Positions 33,453 through 42,791 of a stretch of 64,000 nucleotides of DNA are shown here, one piece after another. A model generated the notes under the pieces. That model made no database searches. It was given only the letters and a program-made list of their open reading frames with translations, and was not told where the DNA came from. The stretch comes from Nocardia sp. MH4 (GTDB lineage Bacteria > Actinomycetota > Actinomycetes > Mycobacteriales > Mycobacteriaceae), in assembly GCF_019266065.1 (NCBI RefSeq), contig NZ_LPNR01000120.1:10640-74639 (forward strand), read 5' to 3'. Each line of letters begins with the position of its first letter. Positions within the stretch are counted from its first letter, which is position 1. A program made the translations under genes and the position numbers.

Positions 33453-36400
33453 CTACATCGCGTCGGCGGGCAGGCGTGCCAGGCCGAGCTGATCGCAGCG
33501 CCGCACCAGCGGCGCGAGAAGACGATCCGCCTCGGCCGCCCGGCCCGCTCGCCGCAGGGTCGCGCCGCGCAGCAGGCCCGCGCGCACCGCGGCCAACGGC
33601 CTGCGTTCGGCGTCGATCCCGGCCAGGAGGGTTTCCGCGCGTTCGACCGCGAGCTGGTGGCGGTCGGTGGCGGCCAGCAACCGGATCGCGGAGTCCTCGT
33701 CGGTTTCGTCGATGGCCGTGGCGATTCCGTCCTCGCGCCGGATCGAGCGCGGGCGGGTGATCTCCGCGACCACCGCGGGCTCGAGGACGACACCGAGCCG
33801 CACCTGTTCATTGCGGATACGGGCGGCCAGGCGGGGCAGCCCCAGTCGTTCGGCGTGGGCCAAGCCTTCGTCGAGCAGGCCGAGCGCGCCGTCCCGGTCG
33901 CCGCGCAGCGCGCGAACCCGGGCTCCGGTGGCGTAGGTGGCCAGCATGAAGTCGACCCCGCCGCCCCCTTCGGTGGACAGTTCCCTGCTCTGTTCGAGGA
34001 GTTCGGCGGCGGTGTCCGGATCGCCTGTCTCGTATCGCAAAGCGCCGAGCAGCGCGCCGGCCAGACGGGTGGCGTGCGCGGCAGGACCCATCGTCGACCG
34101 CGCGGTGTCGTACGCGGTCGTGAGCAGGTCCTCGGCGCCGGCGACATCGAGTTGCTCCCAGGCCGCGAGCCCGGCGTAGCAGCGCCCGTAGACCGACAGG
34201 AACGGACCGCTCTGCTCGTGATACGGCGCCGCCCACAGCTGCCGGCGGCGGGCCTTGTCGTAGTCGAAACGGTGGATCGCCACGTAAGTGGCGATATTGG
34301 CCGCCACGCCGGGAATGCGCGGAGAGAAGTCGTCCGGACGGGCCAGCGCGTCGCCGATCAGGCCGTCCAGCTCCGAGATCCGGTCGGCGAACATCTCGCC
34401 GACGCTGATCGCCACGTCGGCCTCGGTGCGCATCTCGGTGCGATCCGGCTCGGCGGGCGCGGCCGCGACCAGCGCGGTCTCGAAGCGGGCGAGCGAGGCC
34501 GCGGTGGCCGTGGGACGCCGCAGCACCAGATCGATCCAGACGCCGAACAGCTGGATCCGCGGTCTGGTCCGGCACACCGCGGCGGGCAGCTTGGCTAGAA
34601 TGCCTTGCAGCATCATCATTCTCGAGCGTTCCAGCAGGTACCCCGCGCCCTCCTCGACCAGGTCGACCGCCCGCTCCGGATCGTCGGCCGCCAGCGCGTG
34701 CTCGACCGCGTCGTTGAGCAGGTGCTGCCGGGCGAACCATGTCGCGGCTTTCTGCCGCAGCGGCGCGATTTCGGTCGGCCGGTCCTTGGCCAGGCGGCGA
34801 CACAGGTAGCCGGCGAACAGCTGGTGGTAGCGATACCAGTCGTGGTCCGGGCCCGTCGGCAGCAGGAACAGCCCGCGGTCGGCGAGGTCGGCGAGCAGCG
34901 CGGCGGCGTCGGCGCGGCCGGTGAGCGCGGTCGCCAGGCCACCGCAGATCCGCTCGCAGATCGAGGTCGTCATGAGGAAGTCGAGCGTGTCGGGATCCCG
35001 TGTGTCGAGCACGTTCTCGGCGAGGAAGGCGCCGATATCGGGGTGCAGCGCGAGGCTGTCGAGCAGGTGCTCGGGTGCCTCGCCCGCGCGCAGCGACAGC
35101 ACGGTCAGCTGCAGCGCCGCGATCCAGCCGTCGGTGGCGCCGGCCAGCGCGGCGACCTCGTCGGCCGTCAGCCGCACGCCACCGGCCTCGGCCAGGAAGG
35201 CACGCACCTCGTCGGCGTCGAAACGCAGGGTGGCGGCGTCGATCTCGGCCAGTTCGCCGTGGATACGCAACCTGCTCAGTGGCAGTTCGAGCCGCGCGGT
35301 GCTGGTGACGACCAGCGGCAGATGGTGGCAGCCGTGCTCGAGCAGGAACCGCACGGCCGCCACCGAGGCCGTGCCGGTGACCCGCTGCCAGTCGTCGAGG
35401 ATCAGTGTCACCCGCCGGTCGCGGGTGTGCAGTCCGTCGACGAGCGCGGTGAGCACGGCGCGGGTGGGATCGTCGGGGTCGGCTTCCAGCAGCCGGTCGA
35501 GCTCGTCGGCGAGGTCGGGGACGGCGGGCCGCAGGGCTTCGGCCAGGTGGGTGAGAAACCAGGCGACGTTGTCGTCGTCCTCGTCCAGCGTGAGCCACGC
35601 GACGGCCGCGCCGTGCTCGATCAGTTCGTCGTGCCACTGCGCGGCCAGCGTGGTCTTGCCGAATCCGCTGGGCGCGTGGATGGCGGTGAGCCGGGTGCCT
35701 TCGCTCGTGCGCAAGTGCTCGAGCAAACGCTTCCTGGCGAGGGTGGCGCGGGCGGGAGTCGGCGGGCGGTACTTGGTGGCGGGTGTCGGTGGGGCGGTGG
35801 TTCGTTCGTGCACGCGCGGCGCCGCGACCGGCGCCGTCGCCGGACGCACCGTGCTCGGAATCCGCAAGATGTCGACCTCGCCGCCGGTGCTGCGCTGGGC
35901 TTCGCGCAGTTCCGCGCCGAACGCGGCGGCGCTGTCGGGCCGATCGGCGGGATCTGGGGCCATCGCGTGCTCGATGACAGCCCTGACCTCCTCGGGCACA
36001 TCCTGATCGGTGAGATCGGGTCCCGGCTGCGCGGATACCCGCAGGAACTGCGACAGCACCTGCTCACCGACGCGCCGCTCGTAGGCGACATGGCCGGTGA
36101 GAGCGCAGAACAGGGTGGCGCCGAGACCGTAGACATCGGCGGCGGTGGTCGCCTGCGCGCCGCGCAGCACCTCCGGCGCGGCGAAAGCGGGCGAGCCCGT
36201 GACGACGCCGGTGGTCGTGTGGAATCCGCCCTGGATCCGGGCGATCCCGAAATCGGTGAGCTCGGGCTCGTTGTAGTCGCTGAGCAGGATGTTGGACGGT
36301 TTCACGTCGCGGTGCAGGATGCCCGCCCGATGCGCGGTCTCGAGCGCGCCCGCCATCTTCACACCCAGCCGCAGCGTCGCCGCCCAGTCGAGCGGGCCGA

Positions 36401-36746
36401 CGGCATGGATGCGCTGCTCGAGCGAGCCCCGCGCGTGATACGGCATCACCAGATACGGGTGCCCACCATGCGTGGTGCCCGCCTGGAACACCGCGACGAT
36501 GTGCGGATGGCCGGACAGCCTGCCCATCGCCTGCTGCTCGCGCACGAACCGTTGCAGCCCGTCGGGGTCGAGTTCGGCGGTGAGGACCTTGACGGCGACC
36601 ACCCGATCCAGATCGGGTTGGGCGCACCGGTACACCACGCCGAAACCGCCGCGCCCGATCTCCTCGGCGTCCTCGAAGCCCTCGGCGGCGAGTTCCGCCG
36701 CGATGCCCGAGGCCGAGCTGCGCTGAGTCGGCAGGTTGTCGGCCAT
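33453..36746 (-). CDS. pknK: PknK-type serine/threonine kinase with MalT-like STAND module
   Basis: The 1,097-residue protein matches PknK of mycobacteria (about 1,110) in length and layout. The kinase domain (about 25-290) has the Gly loop GRGGFGVVYR, Lys53 in VAVK, HRDVKPSN (Asp147) and DFG (165-167). A linker follows, then TKYRPP and Walker A APSGFGKTT (358-366), an NB-ARC/MalT-like ATPase and a long TPR region. No LuxR helix-turn-helix is seen at the C-terminus and no membrane segment, so it is cytosolic. PknK tunes transcription and translation during growth transitions. It is divergent from a GntR gene. Confidence 0.93.
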   Translation of the reverse strand: MADNLPTQRSSASGIAAELAAEGFEDAEEIGRGGFGVVYRCAQPDLDRVVAVKVLTAELDPDGLQRFVREQQAMGRLSGHPHIVAVFQAGTTHGGHPYLVMPYHARGSLEQRIHAVGPLDWAATLRLGVKMAGALETAHRAGILHRDVKPSNILLSDYNEPELTDFGIARIQGGFHTTTGVVTGSPAFAAPEVLRGAQATTAADVYGLGATLFCALTGHVAYERRVGEQVLSQFLRVSAQPGPDLTDQDVPEEVRAVIEHAMAPDPADRPDSAAAFGAELREAQRSTGGEVDILRIPSTVRPATAPVAAPRVHERTTAPPTPATKYRPPTPARATLARKRLLEHLRTSEGTRLTAIHAPSGFGKTTLAAQWHDELIEHGAAVAWLTLDEDDDNVAWFLTHLAEALRPAVPDLADELDRLLEADPDDPTRAVLTALVDGLHTRDRRVTLILDDWQRVTGTASVAAVRFLLEHGCHHLPLVVTSTARLELPLSRLRIHGELAEIDAATLRFDADEVRAFLAEAGGVRLTADEVAALAGATDGWIAALQLTVLSLRAGEAPEHLLDSLALHPDIGAFLAENVLDTRDPDTLDFLMTTSICERICGGLATALTGRADAAALLADLADRGLFLLPTGPDHDWYRYHQLFAGYLCRRLAKDRPTEIAPLRQKAATWFARQHLLNDAVEHALAADDPERAVDLVEEGAGYLLERSRMMMLQGILAKLPAAVCRTRPRIQLFGVWIDLVLRRPTATAASLARFETALVAAAPAEPDRTEMRTEADVAISVGEMFADRISELDGLIGDALARPDDFSPRIPGVAANIATYVAIHRFDYDKARRRQLWAAPYHEQSGPFLSVYGRCYAGLAAWEQLDVAGAEDLLTTAYDTARSTMGPAAHATRLAGALLGALRYETGDPDTAAELLEQSRELSTEGGGGVDFMLATYATGARVRALRGDRDGALGLLDEGLAHAERLGLPRLAARIRNEQVRLGVVLEPAVVAEITRPRSIRREDGIATAIDETDEDSAIRLLAATDRHQLAVERAETLLAGIDAERRPLAAVRAGLLRGATLRRAGRAAEADRLLAPLVRRCDQLGLARLPADAM

Positions 36747-36911
36747 CTCGGCTCGATTCGGTCACGGCGTGTCGGCGGTGCGCTGGTGCGCTCGCCTCTA
36801 CCGAGGATAGCGCCGAAACCGTCGGTGTTCGACGACGTCAGGCGCGTTTCGGGCATCCCTGGACCACGCGTCGCCGGGTCGTGCTGCGGGCACCGCCGAG
36901 CACGACGCATA

Positions 36912-37649
36912 ATGCACAACATGTCGAACGACACCGACCGACGCCCGCCGATCTCGACGACGCGAGACCTGCCACCGCGGGCGAACTCGCAGCGTCAGCA
37001 GCTCTCCGATGACGTCGCCGACTACGTCCGGGAGCTGATCATCTCCGGACGGGTTCGATCGGGCGAGTTCCTGCGCGCTGAGCCCATAGCCGAGGCGGTC
37101 GGCGTGAGCAACACGCCGGTGCGAGAAGGTCTGCTGCTCCTCAGCGGTGAGGGGTTCGTCGAACTGGTGCCCCGGCGCGGATTCATGGTCTCGGCCTTCA
37201 GCGCGCGCGATGTGCGGGATCTGTTCTGGGCGCAGGCCACGCTGGCCGGCGAGCTGGCAGCGCGCGCGGCGAAATCCATCTCCCCGCGCGACCTCGCCCG
37301 CCTGGCCGACATCGTGGGTGAACACGAAAAGGCGGTCGCCGATGGTGCCGAGGCCGACCGCACCGTAGCCCTGCGCGACGAATTCCACCGCACGATCGTG
37401 TCGGCCGCCGAATCGCGTCGGCTCGCGTTACTGCTCGGCTCGATCGCCAAGCAACTGCCGAGCCGGTTCCACCGCGACACCGACGACTCGCTGGACTTCC
37501 TACCGGCGATGCTCGAGGCGCTGCGGAAGGGGCGTGCGAAGACGGCGAGCAGCCTGATGCGCGACCACATCATGTCGGGAGCCGACGCGCTGATCGCGAC
37601 GCTGGAGCAGCAGGACCGACTTCCTGCGGAGAAATCCACCGCCCGGTGA
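36912..37649 (+). CDS. GntR-family regulator (FCD domain)
   Basis: The 245-residue protein has a winged helix (DVADYVRELIISGRVRSGEFLRAEPIAEAVGVSNTPVREGLLLLSGEGFVELVPRRGF) and a C-terminal all-helical FCD domain whose metal or ligand His/Asp residues include RDEFHRTIV. FadR/FCD regulators respond to organic acids. Start choice between ATG 36912 and 36921 is not settled; neither has a clear ribosome site. It is divergent from pknK. Confidence 0.9.
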   Translation: MHNMSNDTDRRPPISTTRDLPPRANSQRQQLSDDVADYVRELIISGRVRSGEFLRAEPIAEAVGVSNTPVREGLLLLSGEGFVELVPRRGFMVSAFSARDVRDLFWAQATLAGELAARAAKSISPRDLARLADIVGEHEKAVADGAEADRTVALRDEFHRTIVSAAESRRLALLLGSIAKQLPSRFHRDTDDSLDFLPAMLEALRKGRAKTASSLMRDHIMSGADALIATLEQQDRLPAEKSTAR

Positions 37650-37759
37650 AAGGAATCCGGAGCGTGATGCGGGTAGTCGACTACGCGTGAGGTCACCGAG
37701 CCCGGCGACGACGATGGCGGGCACACCCATCGCACCGCCGGCCCCGGGAAGTGATCGCC

Positions 37760-38620
37760 ATGACCGCCATCCACACACCGACGACAGCCGTGAGTCCGGC
37801 GAGCGATGCCGTACCTCGGACCGGCTACGTGCCGGGATTCCTGGCCACCAGGATCGAGGTGCCCGCACTCGACGCCGAGATCGCCGCCGACGCGGTGCGC
37901 CTCGACGGCTCCGCGGTCATCCCGTACACCCACTTCTCGCTGGTATTGAGCGCTTCGCGGCGCTTCGCCCGCTGGGTGGGGTGGAATATCGACGGCGCGT
38001 CGATGAAGCGGATCGACCGGACCGGCATCGAGTTCGTCAAGGACGCCCGGCTGCCCGCTCAGGCGCAAGTGGGAAACGAGCTCTACCAACGCAATCGGCT
38101 CGATCGCGGGCATCTGGCGCGACGCGCGGATCTGCTGTGGGGGAGCATGCCCGAAGCCGAGCAGGCCAATGTCGACTCGTTCTTCTACACCAACATCACG
38201 CCGCAGATGGACGACTTCAATCAGAGCAGCCGCAACGGTGTGTGGGGCAGGCTCGAGGACGCCGTGTTCGCCGACGTCGACATCGATGACCTGAAGGTGA
38301 GCGTGTTCGGCGGACCGGTGTTCGCCGCCGACGATCGCGTGCACCGTGGCGTGGCGCTGCCGCGCGAGTACTGGAAGGTGATCTGCTTCGTCGAGGACGG
38401 TCGGCTGACGTGCCGGGCCTTCCTGCTGACCCAGCGTCTCGACCACCTCGAAGCCCTCGAACTCGACGAATTCCGCGTCTTCCAGGTGTCGGTGACCGAG
38501 CTCGAGCAGCGCACCCGGCTCCGCTTCCCGGACGCCGTGCGAGCCGCCGACACCCTGGCGCTCACCGAGTCGGCCGGACCGCAAGTGCCGCTGACCACCA
38601 CCGCCGACATCACCTGGTGA
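37760..38620 (+). CDS. DNA/RNA non-specific endonuclease (NUC1 family)
   Basis: The 286-residue protein has the beta-beta-alpha-metal nuclease signature: NRLDRGHLARRADLLWG with DRGH at 115-118 (catalytic His118), then FFYTNITPQMDDFNQ with the metal-binding Asn. It lacks a signal peptide, which is unusual for this family because most are exported or need an inhibitor. No obvious inhibitor gene is adjacent. The ATG at 37760 follows GGGAAG; a GTG three codons earlier is possible. Confidence 0.88.
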   Translation: MTAIHTPTTAVSPASDAVPRTGYVPGFLATRIEVPALDAEIAADAVRLDGSAVIPYTHFSLVLSASRRFARWVGWNIDGASMKRIDRTGIEFVKDARLPAQAQVGNELYQRNRLDRGHLARRADLLWGSMPEAEQANVDSFFYTNITPQMDDFNQSSRNGVWGRLEDAVFADVDIDDLKVSVFGGPVFAADDRVHRGVALPREYWKVICFVEDGRLTCRAFLLTQRLDHLEALELDEFRVFQVSVTELEQRTRLRFPDAVRAADTLALTESAGPQVPLTTTADITW

Positions 38621-38653
38621 AGGCAGCGCCGCGCCCGCTTCTACGATGGGGCG

Positions 38654-39283
38654 ATGGTTGGTGCTGTCCTGTCGTTCACCCTCGCCGCGGTCGTACTCGT
38701 CCTGCTGCCGGGGCCGGACACGCTGGTCGTCGTGCGCAGTCTCGTCCGGGGCGGGCGCCGGGCCGGGATCCGCACGGCCGCGGGCGTGCTGTGCGGGCTG
38801 ACGGTGTGGGTCGTCGCGGCGGTGCTCGGGCTGTCCGCGCTGTTGCGCGCCAGTGAGGTCGGCTACGAGGCGCTGAAGATCGTCGGCGCCTGCTATCTGG
38901 TGTGGATCGGCGTGCAGTCGCTGAAGGCGCTGCGCAGACCGATCGACGCGGCAATCCTCGATCCGTCGGGGTCGACGGCGCCGCTGGACCGGGTGGGCAA
39001 TTTCGGCGCCGGCTTGCTGACCGACATCCTGAATCCGAAGATCGGCGTGCTGTTCGTCAGCTTCCTGCCCGGATTCGTCCCCGACGGCTACTCGCCGGTG
39101 TGGACGACCTTGGGCCTTGGCGCGGTGTACATCGCGCTGACCGCGCTGTACTGCGCCGCGCTCGTCGTCGCCGCCGGCTCGATCTCGACCTGGATGCGGA
39201 CCGCCCGCGTCCGCCGCCGCATCGATGCGCTCACCGGGCTGGTGCTGGTCGGGTTCGGCGTCCGCCTGGCGACCGAATCCTGA
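38654..39283 (+). CDS. LysE/RhtB-family amino-acid exporter
   Basis: The 209-residue protein has the normal family length and six hydrophobic segments. Typical motifs are PGPDTLVVVRSLVRGGRRAG near the start and NPKIGVLFVSFLPGFV in the middle. It should export amino acids or analogues. TACGAT at 38642-38647, 6 nt before the ATG, suggests a leaderless transcript. It is convergent with two small genes. Confidence 0.92.
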   Translation: MVGAVLSFTLAAVVLVLLPGPDTLVVVRSLVRGGRRAGIRTAAGVLCGLTVWVVAAVLGLSALLRASEVGYEALKIVGACYLVWIGVQSLKALRRPIDAAILDPSGSTAPLDRVGNFGAGLLTDILNPKIGVLFVSFLPGFVPDGYSPVWTTLGLGAVYIALTALYCAALVVAAGSISTWMRTARVRRRIDALTGLVLVGFGVRLATES

Positions 39284-39289
39284 TCCCGT

Positions 39290-39439
39290 TCAGACGATTC
39301 GTTCGTCCGGCTGGGTCTGCGTCTGCGGCGGATCGCGGTGCAGCTCCAGCCAATAGCTGAGCACGACCACGGCGTATCCCGACACCAGCGAGCCCACGGC
39401 CAGAGCACAGAGCCCGCCGATGAGGGCCAGCAGTGTCAC
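39290..39439 (-). CDS. Small single-pass membrane protein (49 aa)
   Basis: The GTG start overlaps the TGA of the upstream small gene (GTGA), so translation is coupled. One hydrophobic segment (LLALIGGLCALAVGSLVSGYA and the following VVVLSY) is followed by a short polar tail rich in Gln and Pro. No family is recognised. The tight coupling and opposite direction to LysE support it as a real gene of a two-gene unit. Confidence 0.6.
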   Translation of the reverse strand: MTLLALIGGLCALAVGSLVSGYAVVVLSYWLELHRDPPQTQTQPDERIV

Positions 39440-39675
39440 CACTTCTGTCCCGGCTCGGCCGACCCGCCGCGACGATCCCCGCGCAGCCGATCCGTTCGCG
39501 CACGCTTGGCGGCATCGGCCAAGTCGGCGATATCGAAAGCCAGTGAGCGTCCCTCCCGGACGAGATCGCGACCCGAATCGGCGGCCGCGCGCCGGGCTTC
39601 CCGCTGATGGACGGCCACCGCGGCACCCACCTCGCGCGCGAACTCACGCAACGCCGCCAGATCCTGCGTCGCCAT
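39436..39675 (-). CDS. Small helical hypothetical protein (79 aa)
   Basis: The protein is a highly charged, Ala- and Arg-rich helix (LREFAREVGAAVAVHQREARRAAADSG, AFDIADLADAAKRAR) and may form a coiled coil. It has no membrane segment. The ATG at 39675 was chosen; a GTG at 39726 is the longest option. It is coupled to the downstream 49-aa membrane protein gene, so the two may act together. Confidence 0.6.
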   Translation of the reverse strand: MATQDLAALREFAREVGAAVAVHQREARRAAADSGRDLVREGRSLAFDIADLADAAKRARTDRLRGDRRGGSAEPGQKW

Positions 39676-39935
39676 CTCGACCCACCCGCCTACTACCGTT
39701 GACACCAGCAACCTCATCGTCGCCACCCCGCCGGACTATTGAGTGAACAGTTGTGCACTGACATCACCACGTTATCCGGTAACGGGGGTACCGGCAAGTG
39801 TAGGACTCCGCAAACGCCGCAGTCCCGCTGCCGGGCACCGCGACTGCGTCTTCGAGACGGCATCAGGGCCCGGTCGCGACGGGCGGGCAGCACCGGCTTC
39901 GGCCCGACCGTCCCGAAGCGGTTCTAGGGTGAGGC

Positions 39936-40943
39936 ATGGTCGAGTCGGATCCGGCGGCATGGCGCGACACCGTGCTGGTGCCGCCGCCGTGGACGCCCCT
40001 GCAGGTCGCCGCCCGCTGGTGGGTGCGCTACGGGCCGGGCGTGGCGGTCAAACGTCGACTGCTGCGTGAATGGCTCGACGTCGGCCTGCGTCAGCACCCG
40101 CGCGTGGCCAGAACCGTACGGACCCGCCATGGTCGGCGTTTCCACATCCCGACGACGCTGGACTTCGTCGCCCGCGCGATCTACCTGCACGGCTGCTGGG
40201 AACCGGTGGTCACGGCGGTCATCGTGTCCCGGCTGCGGCCCGGCGACACGATGATCGACCTCGGCGCGGCCGGCGGCTGGCACACGGTGCCGGCCGCCCA
40301 CCTCGTCGGGCCGAGCGGATCGGTCGTCGCCGTGGAGCCCGCGCCCGCGGCACAGGAGCAGCTGCGCGCGAATCTGGCGCTCAACCGCTGCGACAACGTC
40401 CGCGTCGCCGCCGTGGCGATCGCCGCCGAATCCGCACCCGTGCGGCTGTACGTGCCCGATCGGGGCAACGCGGGCGCGACGACCACGATCCGGCCCGGCA
40501 GTCACATCGCCGAGATCGTCGTCCCCGGTGCGCCGTTGGCCGACATCGTGAGTCCGCGTGAGCTGGCCCGGGCGCGAATCATCAAGATCGACGTCGAGGG
40601 CGCCGAAGGTATCGTGCTGACCGACCTGGCCGCGCTGATCCCGCGACTGCGGGCCGACTGCGAGATCCTCGTCGAGCTGACGCCGCGCTGGCTCGCCGGT
40701 ACCGGCCACACCGTCGAACACCTGCTGGAACCGTTCACCGGCAACGGATTCCGGGTCTACCGGATACCCAACTCCTACGCGCCGCAGGACGCGCCGGTGT
40801 TGCTGCGACGGCCGCCGCCGCTCACGCCGTCGACCGGAGCGCTCGACGGCCAGACCGACCTGCTGCTCTCCCGAGCCGGGCCGGACCCATCGACGATGCC
40901 GCTCAGGGCATTTCGACGGTTTCGGCCCTGGCGACTTCGTTGA
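39936..40943 (+). CDS. FkbM-family SAM-dependent methyltransferase
   Basis: The 335-residue protein has the SAM-binding motif MIDLGAAGGWHT, an acidic strand end (VVAVEPAPAAQEQL) and the FkbM hallmark IIKIDVEGAEG. FkbM enzymes methylate hydroxyls of polyketides, sugars or glycolipids. A TAGGGT box lies 5 nt before the ATG. The last 40 bases overlap the convergent gene at 40903, so the C-terminal tail is either overlapping code or slightly overextended. Confidence 0.88.
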   Translation: MVESDPAAWRDTVLVPPPWTPLQVAARWWVRYGPGVAVKRRLLREWLDVGLRQHPRVARTVRTRHGRRFHIPTTLDFVARAIYLHGCWEPVVTAVIVSRLRPGDTMIDLGAAGGWHTVPAAHLVGPSGSVVAVEPAPAAQEQLRANLALNRCDNVRVAAVAIAAESAPVRLYVPDRGNAGATTTIRPGSHIAEIVVPGAPLADIVSPRELARARIIKIDVEGAEGIVLTDLAALIPRLRADCEILVELTPRWLAGTGHTVEHLLEPFTGNGFRVYRIPNSYAPQDAPVLLRRPPPLTPSTGALDGQTDLLLSRAGPDPSTMPLRAFRRFRPWRLR

Positions 40944-41370
40944 TGGCGCGCAGCACCGACTGCTGGGCGGGCACCCGCGCGGTCGTGGCCAGATAATCGA
41001 TCAGCAGAATCGCCGCGGGCCGGGGATCGGTCGGCGGACGGCCCTCGCCCTCGTCGATGCCCAGCGCACCGGTCAGCGCGCTGACGACCGCGGCCGCGTC
41101 CAGCCGAGGCAGCCAGACCACCGACCGTCGCACCACCGCCTCGAGGACGTCGCGCACGTCGTCACCGGTGAGACCGTCCGGATGCGCGATCTCGAGCAGT
41201 TCCCGCACGATCGCCGCCAGCACCACGTCGACCTGATCGGACGGCAACTCGGCGAGATCGCCGATGGCGGAAGCGAATCCCGGCTCGTCGGCGGCCTGCG
41301 CCGCCAGCAGGGCCGCCTCGATCGCGGTCGCGATCTTGCGGGCCGGTGCGGGCCACTCGGTCGGCCACAT
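40903..41370 (-). CDS. Conserved actinobacterial hypothetical protein (155 aa)
   Basis: The product is helical and acidic, with no signal peptide. Segments such as ATAIEAALLAAQAADEPGFASAIG and VLEAVVRRSVVWLPRL suggest a bundle of amphipathic helices. GGGAGGAG precedes the ATG. It overlaps the end of the FkbM gene by 41 bp on the opposite strand. No function can be assigned. Confidence 0.7.
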   Translation of the reverse strand: MWPTEWPAPARKIATAIEAALLAAQAADEPGFASAIGDLAELPSDQVDVVLAAIVRELLEIAHPDGLTGDDVRDVLEAVVRRSVVWLPRLDAAAVVSALTGALGIDEGEGRPPTDPRPAAILLIDYLATTARVPAQQSVLRAINEVARAETVEMP

Positions 41371-41512
41371 GGCGCGGGTTCTCCTCCCGGATCGGCGCGC
41401 ACCTGCGTGCGCGAGCGGGTGCCAGCCTAGCGAGGGCGGGTGACCGAACCGCGGGGTCCCGTGCGACCCGCCGTGATCGGTTATCCTGGAGCCGATCTCA
41501 GGAAGGCTTCAC

Positions 41513-41680
41513 ATGCCCATCAGATTCCGTCAGCGCAAGTCGTTCGGCCCGCTGAAATTCAACTTCACCGAATCCGGTCTGTCCTCGTGGAGCATCAAGA
41601 TCGGCCCCTGGACCTGGAACTCGCGCACCCGGAAGAACAGCGTCGACCTGCCGGGTCCGCTGAGCTGGCGCCAGCGCTGA
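41513..41680 (+). CDS. DUF4236-family small protein (55 aa)
   Basis: The short basic protein begins MPIRFRQRKSFGPLKFN and ends GPLSWRQR, which matches the compact beta-rich DUF4236 pattern (RxRKS...GPG.....SGLS...GLSYR). AGGAAGG precedes the ATG by 6 nt, which supports translation. DUF4236 function is unknown. It lies between convergent genes on the minus strand. Confidence 0.75.
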   Translation: MPIRFRQRKSFGPLKFNFTESGLSSWSIKIGPWTWNSRTRKNSVDLPGPLSWRQR

Positions 41681-41693
41681 CCGAACCACGTCG

Positions 41694-42146
41694 TCAGCCT
41701 GCCAGCGGTGTCTGCTCGCTGACGATGTGGGTCATGATGGCCACCGCGTGGGTGAGGACGGAGATGTCCTCGTCGGAGAGCTTGGACAGTTGCTCGGTCA
41801 GCCATTCCTCGCGGGCCTGAGCCTCGTCGGAGAGCAGGGCGAGGCCGGATTGTGAAGCGGCGATGATGATCTGGCGCCCGTCGGTCGGGTGCGGGGATCG
41901 TTCGACCAGGTTCATATCCGTGAGGGACGCGATGACACGGGTCATCGACGGAGGCTGCACGCATTCCCGGCCCGCCAGCGTTCCCGGTGTCATCGCGCCT
42001 TCTCTGGCCAGCGTGGACAACGCCGAGAGCTGCGTCAGGGAGATGTGCGGATCGGCGCGCCGGCCGCGCAGGCGCCGGGCGAGCCGCACGGTGGACAGGG
42101 AGAGATCACCGGCGAGAGCGCGGGTGTCCGGCAGAGGCGTGGTCAT
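41694..42146 (-). CDS. MarR-family transcriptional regulator
   Basis: The 150-residue protein has the MarR winged helix (LTQLSALSTLAREGAMTPGTLAGRECVQPPSMTRVIASLTDMNLVERSPHPTDGRQIII). The wing DGRQ and recognition helix are intact. The start ATG 42146 is preferred; ATG 42152 and longer forms lack ribosome sites. It follows the dihydrofolate-reductase-like gene by about 97 bp in the same direction. Target unknown. Confidence 0.9.
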   Translation of the reverse strand: MTTPLPDTRALAGDLSLSTVRLARRLRGRRADPHISLTQLSALSTLAREGAMTPGTLAGRECVQPPSMTRVIASLTDMNLVERSPHPTDGRQIIIAASQSGLALLSDEAQAREEWLTEQLSKLSDEDISVLTHAVAIMTHIVSEQTPLAG

Positions 42147-42242
42147 ACCCATGAACTTTACGAACAAAATGGCCTCGACGGCTACCGATCGGCAGGGACC
42201 GGGGGCCGGATCCCCCGGAACCACCGCCTGGGACGAGGGTGC

Positions 42243-42791
42243 TCAGCTCGCGGCCGGGCCGTAGTCGAGGTGGATGACGCCGTTGTCGTAGACGTCGGTC
42301 GACAGCAGCGCGAGGGGGGTCTGCTCGCCGTCGACCCAGAACCGCTCGCCGGTGCCCAGCGCGATGGGGTACACGAACAGGTGCAGGTGGTCGACGAGGC
42401 CGTCGCGCAGCAGCGCGCGGACCAGGGTGCCGCTGCCGCTGATGTAGATGGTGCCCTCGGTCTCGTCCTTGAGCTTGCGGATCGCGTCGACGTCGTAGGC
42501 GCCGAGGCGGACGCTGTTGGCCCACTGCTCCTTCGGCTCCTGCGACCCGACGATGTACTTGGTGGTCTCGTTGAAGAACGGGGCGCCCGGGTCGTCCTCG
42601 ACCGTGCGCGTCGACCAGGCGGGGGCGAACATCTCGAAGGTCTTGCGGCCGAGCAGGATCGCGGTGGCGTCGCCGGTGATCGCGCCGAGGGTTTCGCCCA
42701 TCTTCGGATCGAATCCGTAGGCGACGGTGAACGACGGATCGTCGTACATGCCGTCGAGAGCGATGAATTCGTGTACTGCGATGGTGCCCAT
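42243..42791 (-). CDS. Dihydrofolate reductase / RibD C-terminal family protein
   Basis: The 182-residue protein matches the YwjB/RibD-C group: HEFIALDGMYDDP, ILLGRKTFEMFAPAW, KYIVGSQEP and IYISGSGTLVRALLRDGLVDHLHLFVYPIALGTGERFW. Such proteins bind NADPH and reduce pteridine-like or other substrates; most are not true folate enzymes. AAGGGA precedes the ATG at 42791. Confidence 0.9.
   Translation of the reverse strand: MGTIAVHEFIALDGMYDDPSFTVAYGFDPKMGETLGAITGDATAILLGRKTFEMFAPAWSTRTVEDDPGAPFFNETTKYIVGSQEPKEQWANSVRLGAYDVDAIRKLKDETEGTIYISGSGTLVRALLRDGLVDHLHLFVYPIALGTGERFWVDGEQTPLALLSTDVYDNGVIHLDYGPAAS

Noticed and set aside
37738..38620. Nuclease gene as a secreted toxin with a linked inhibitor
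   Set aside because: No signal peptide or secretion domain is seen, and the neighbours are an unrelated GntR regulator and a LysE exporter.
39825..39860. Possible hairpin CGCAGTC...GACTGCG before the FkbM gene
   Set aside because: The loop is long, no T-run follows, and similar pairings are common at this GC content.
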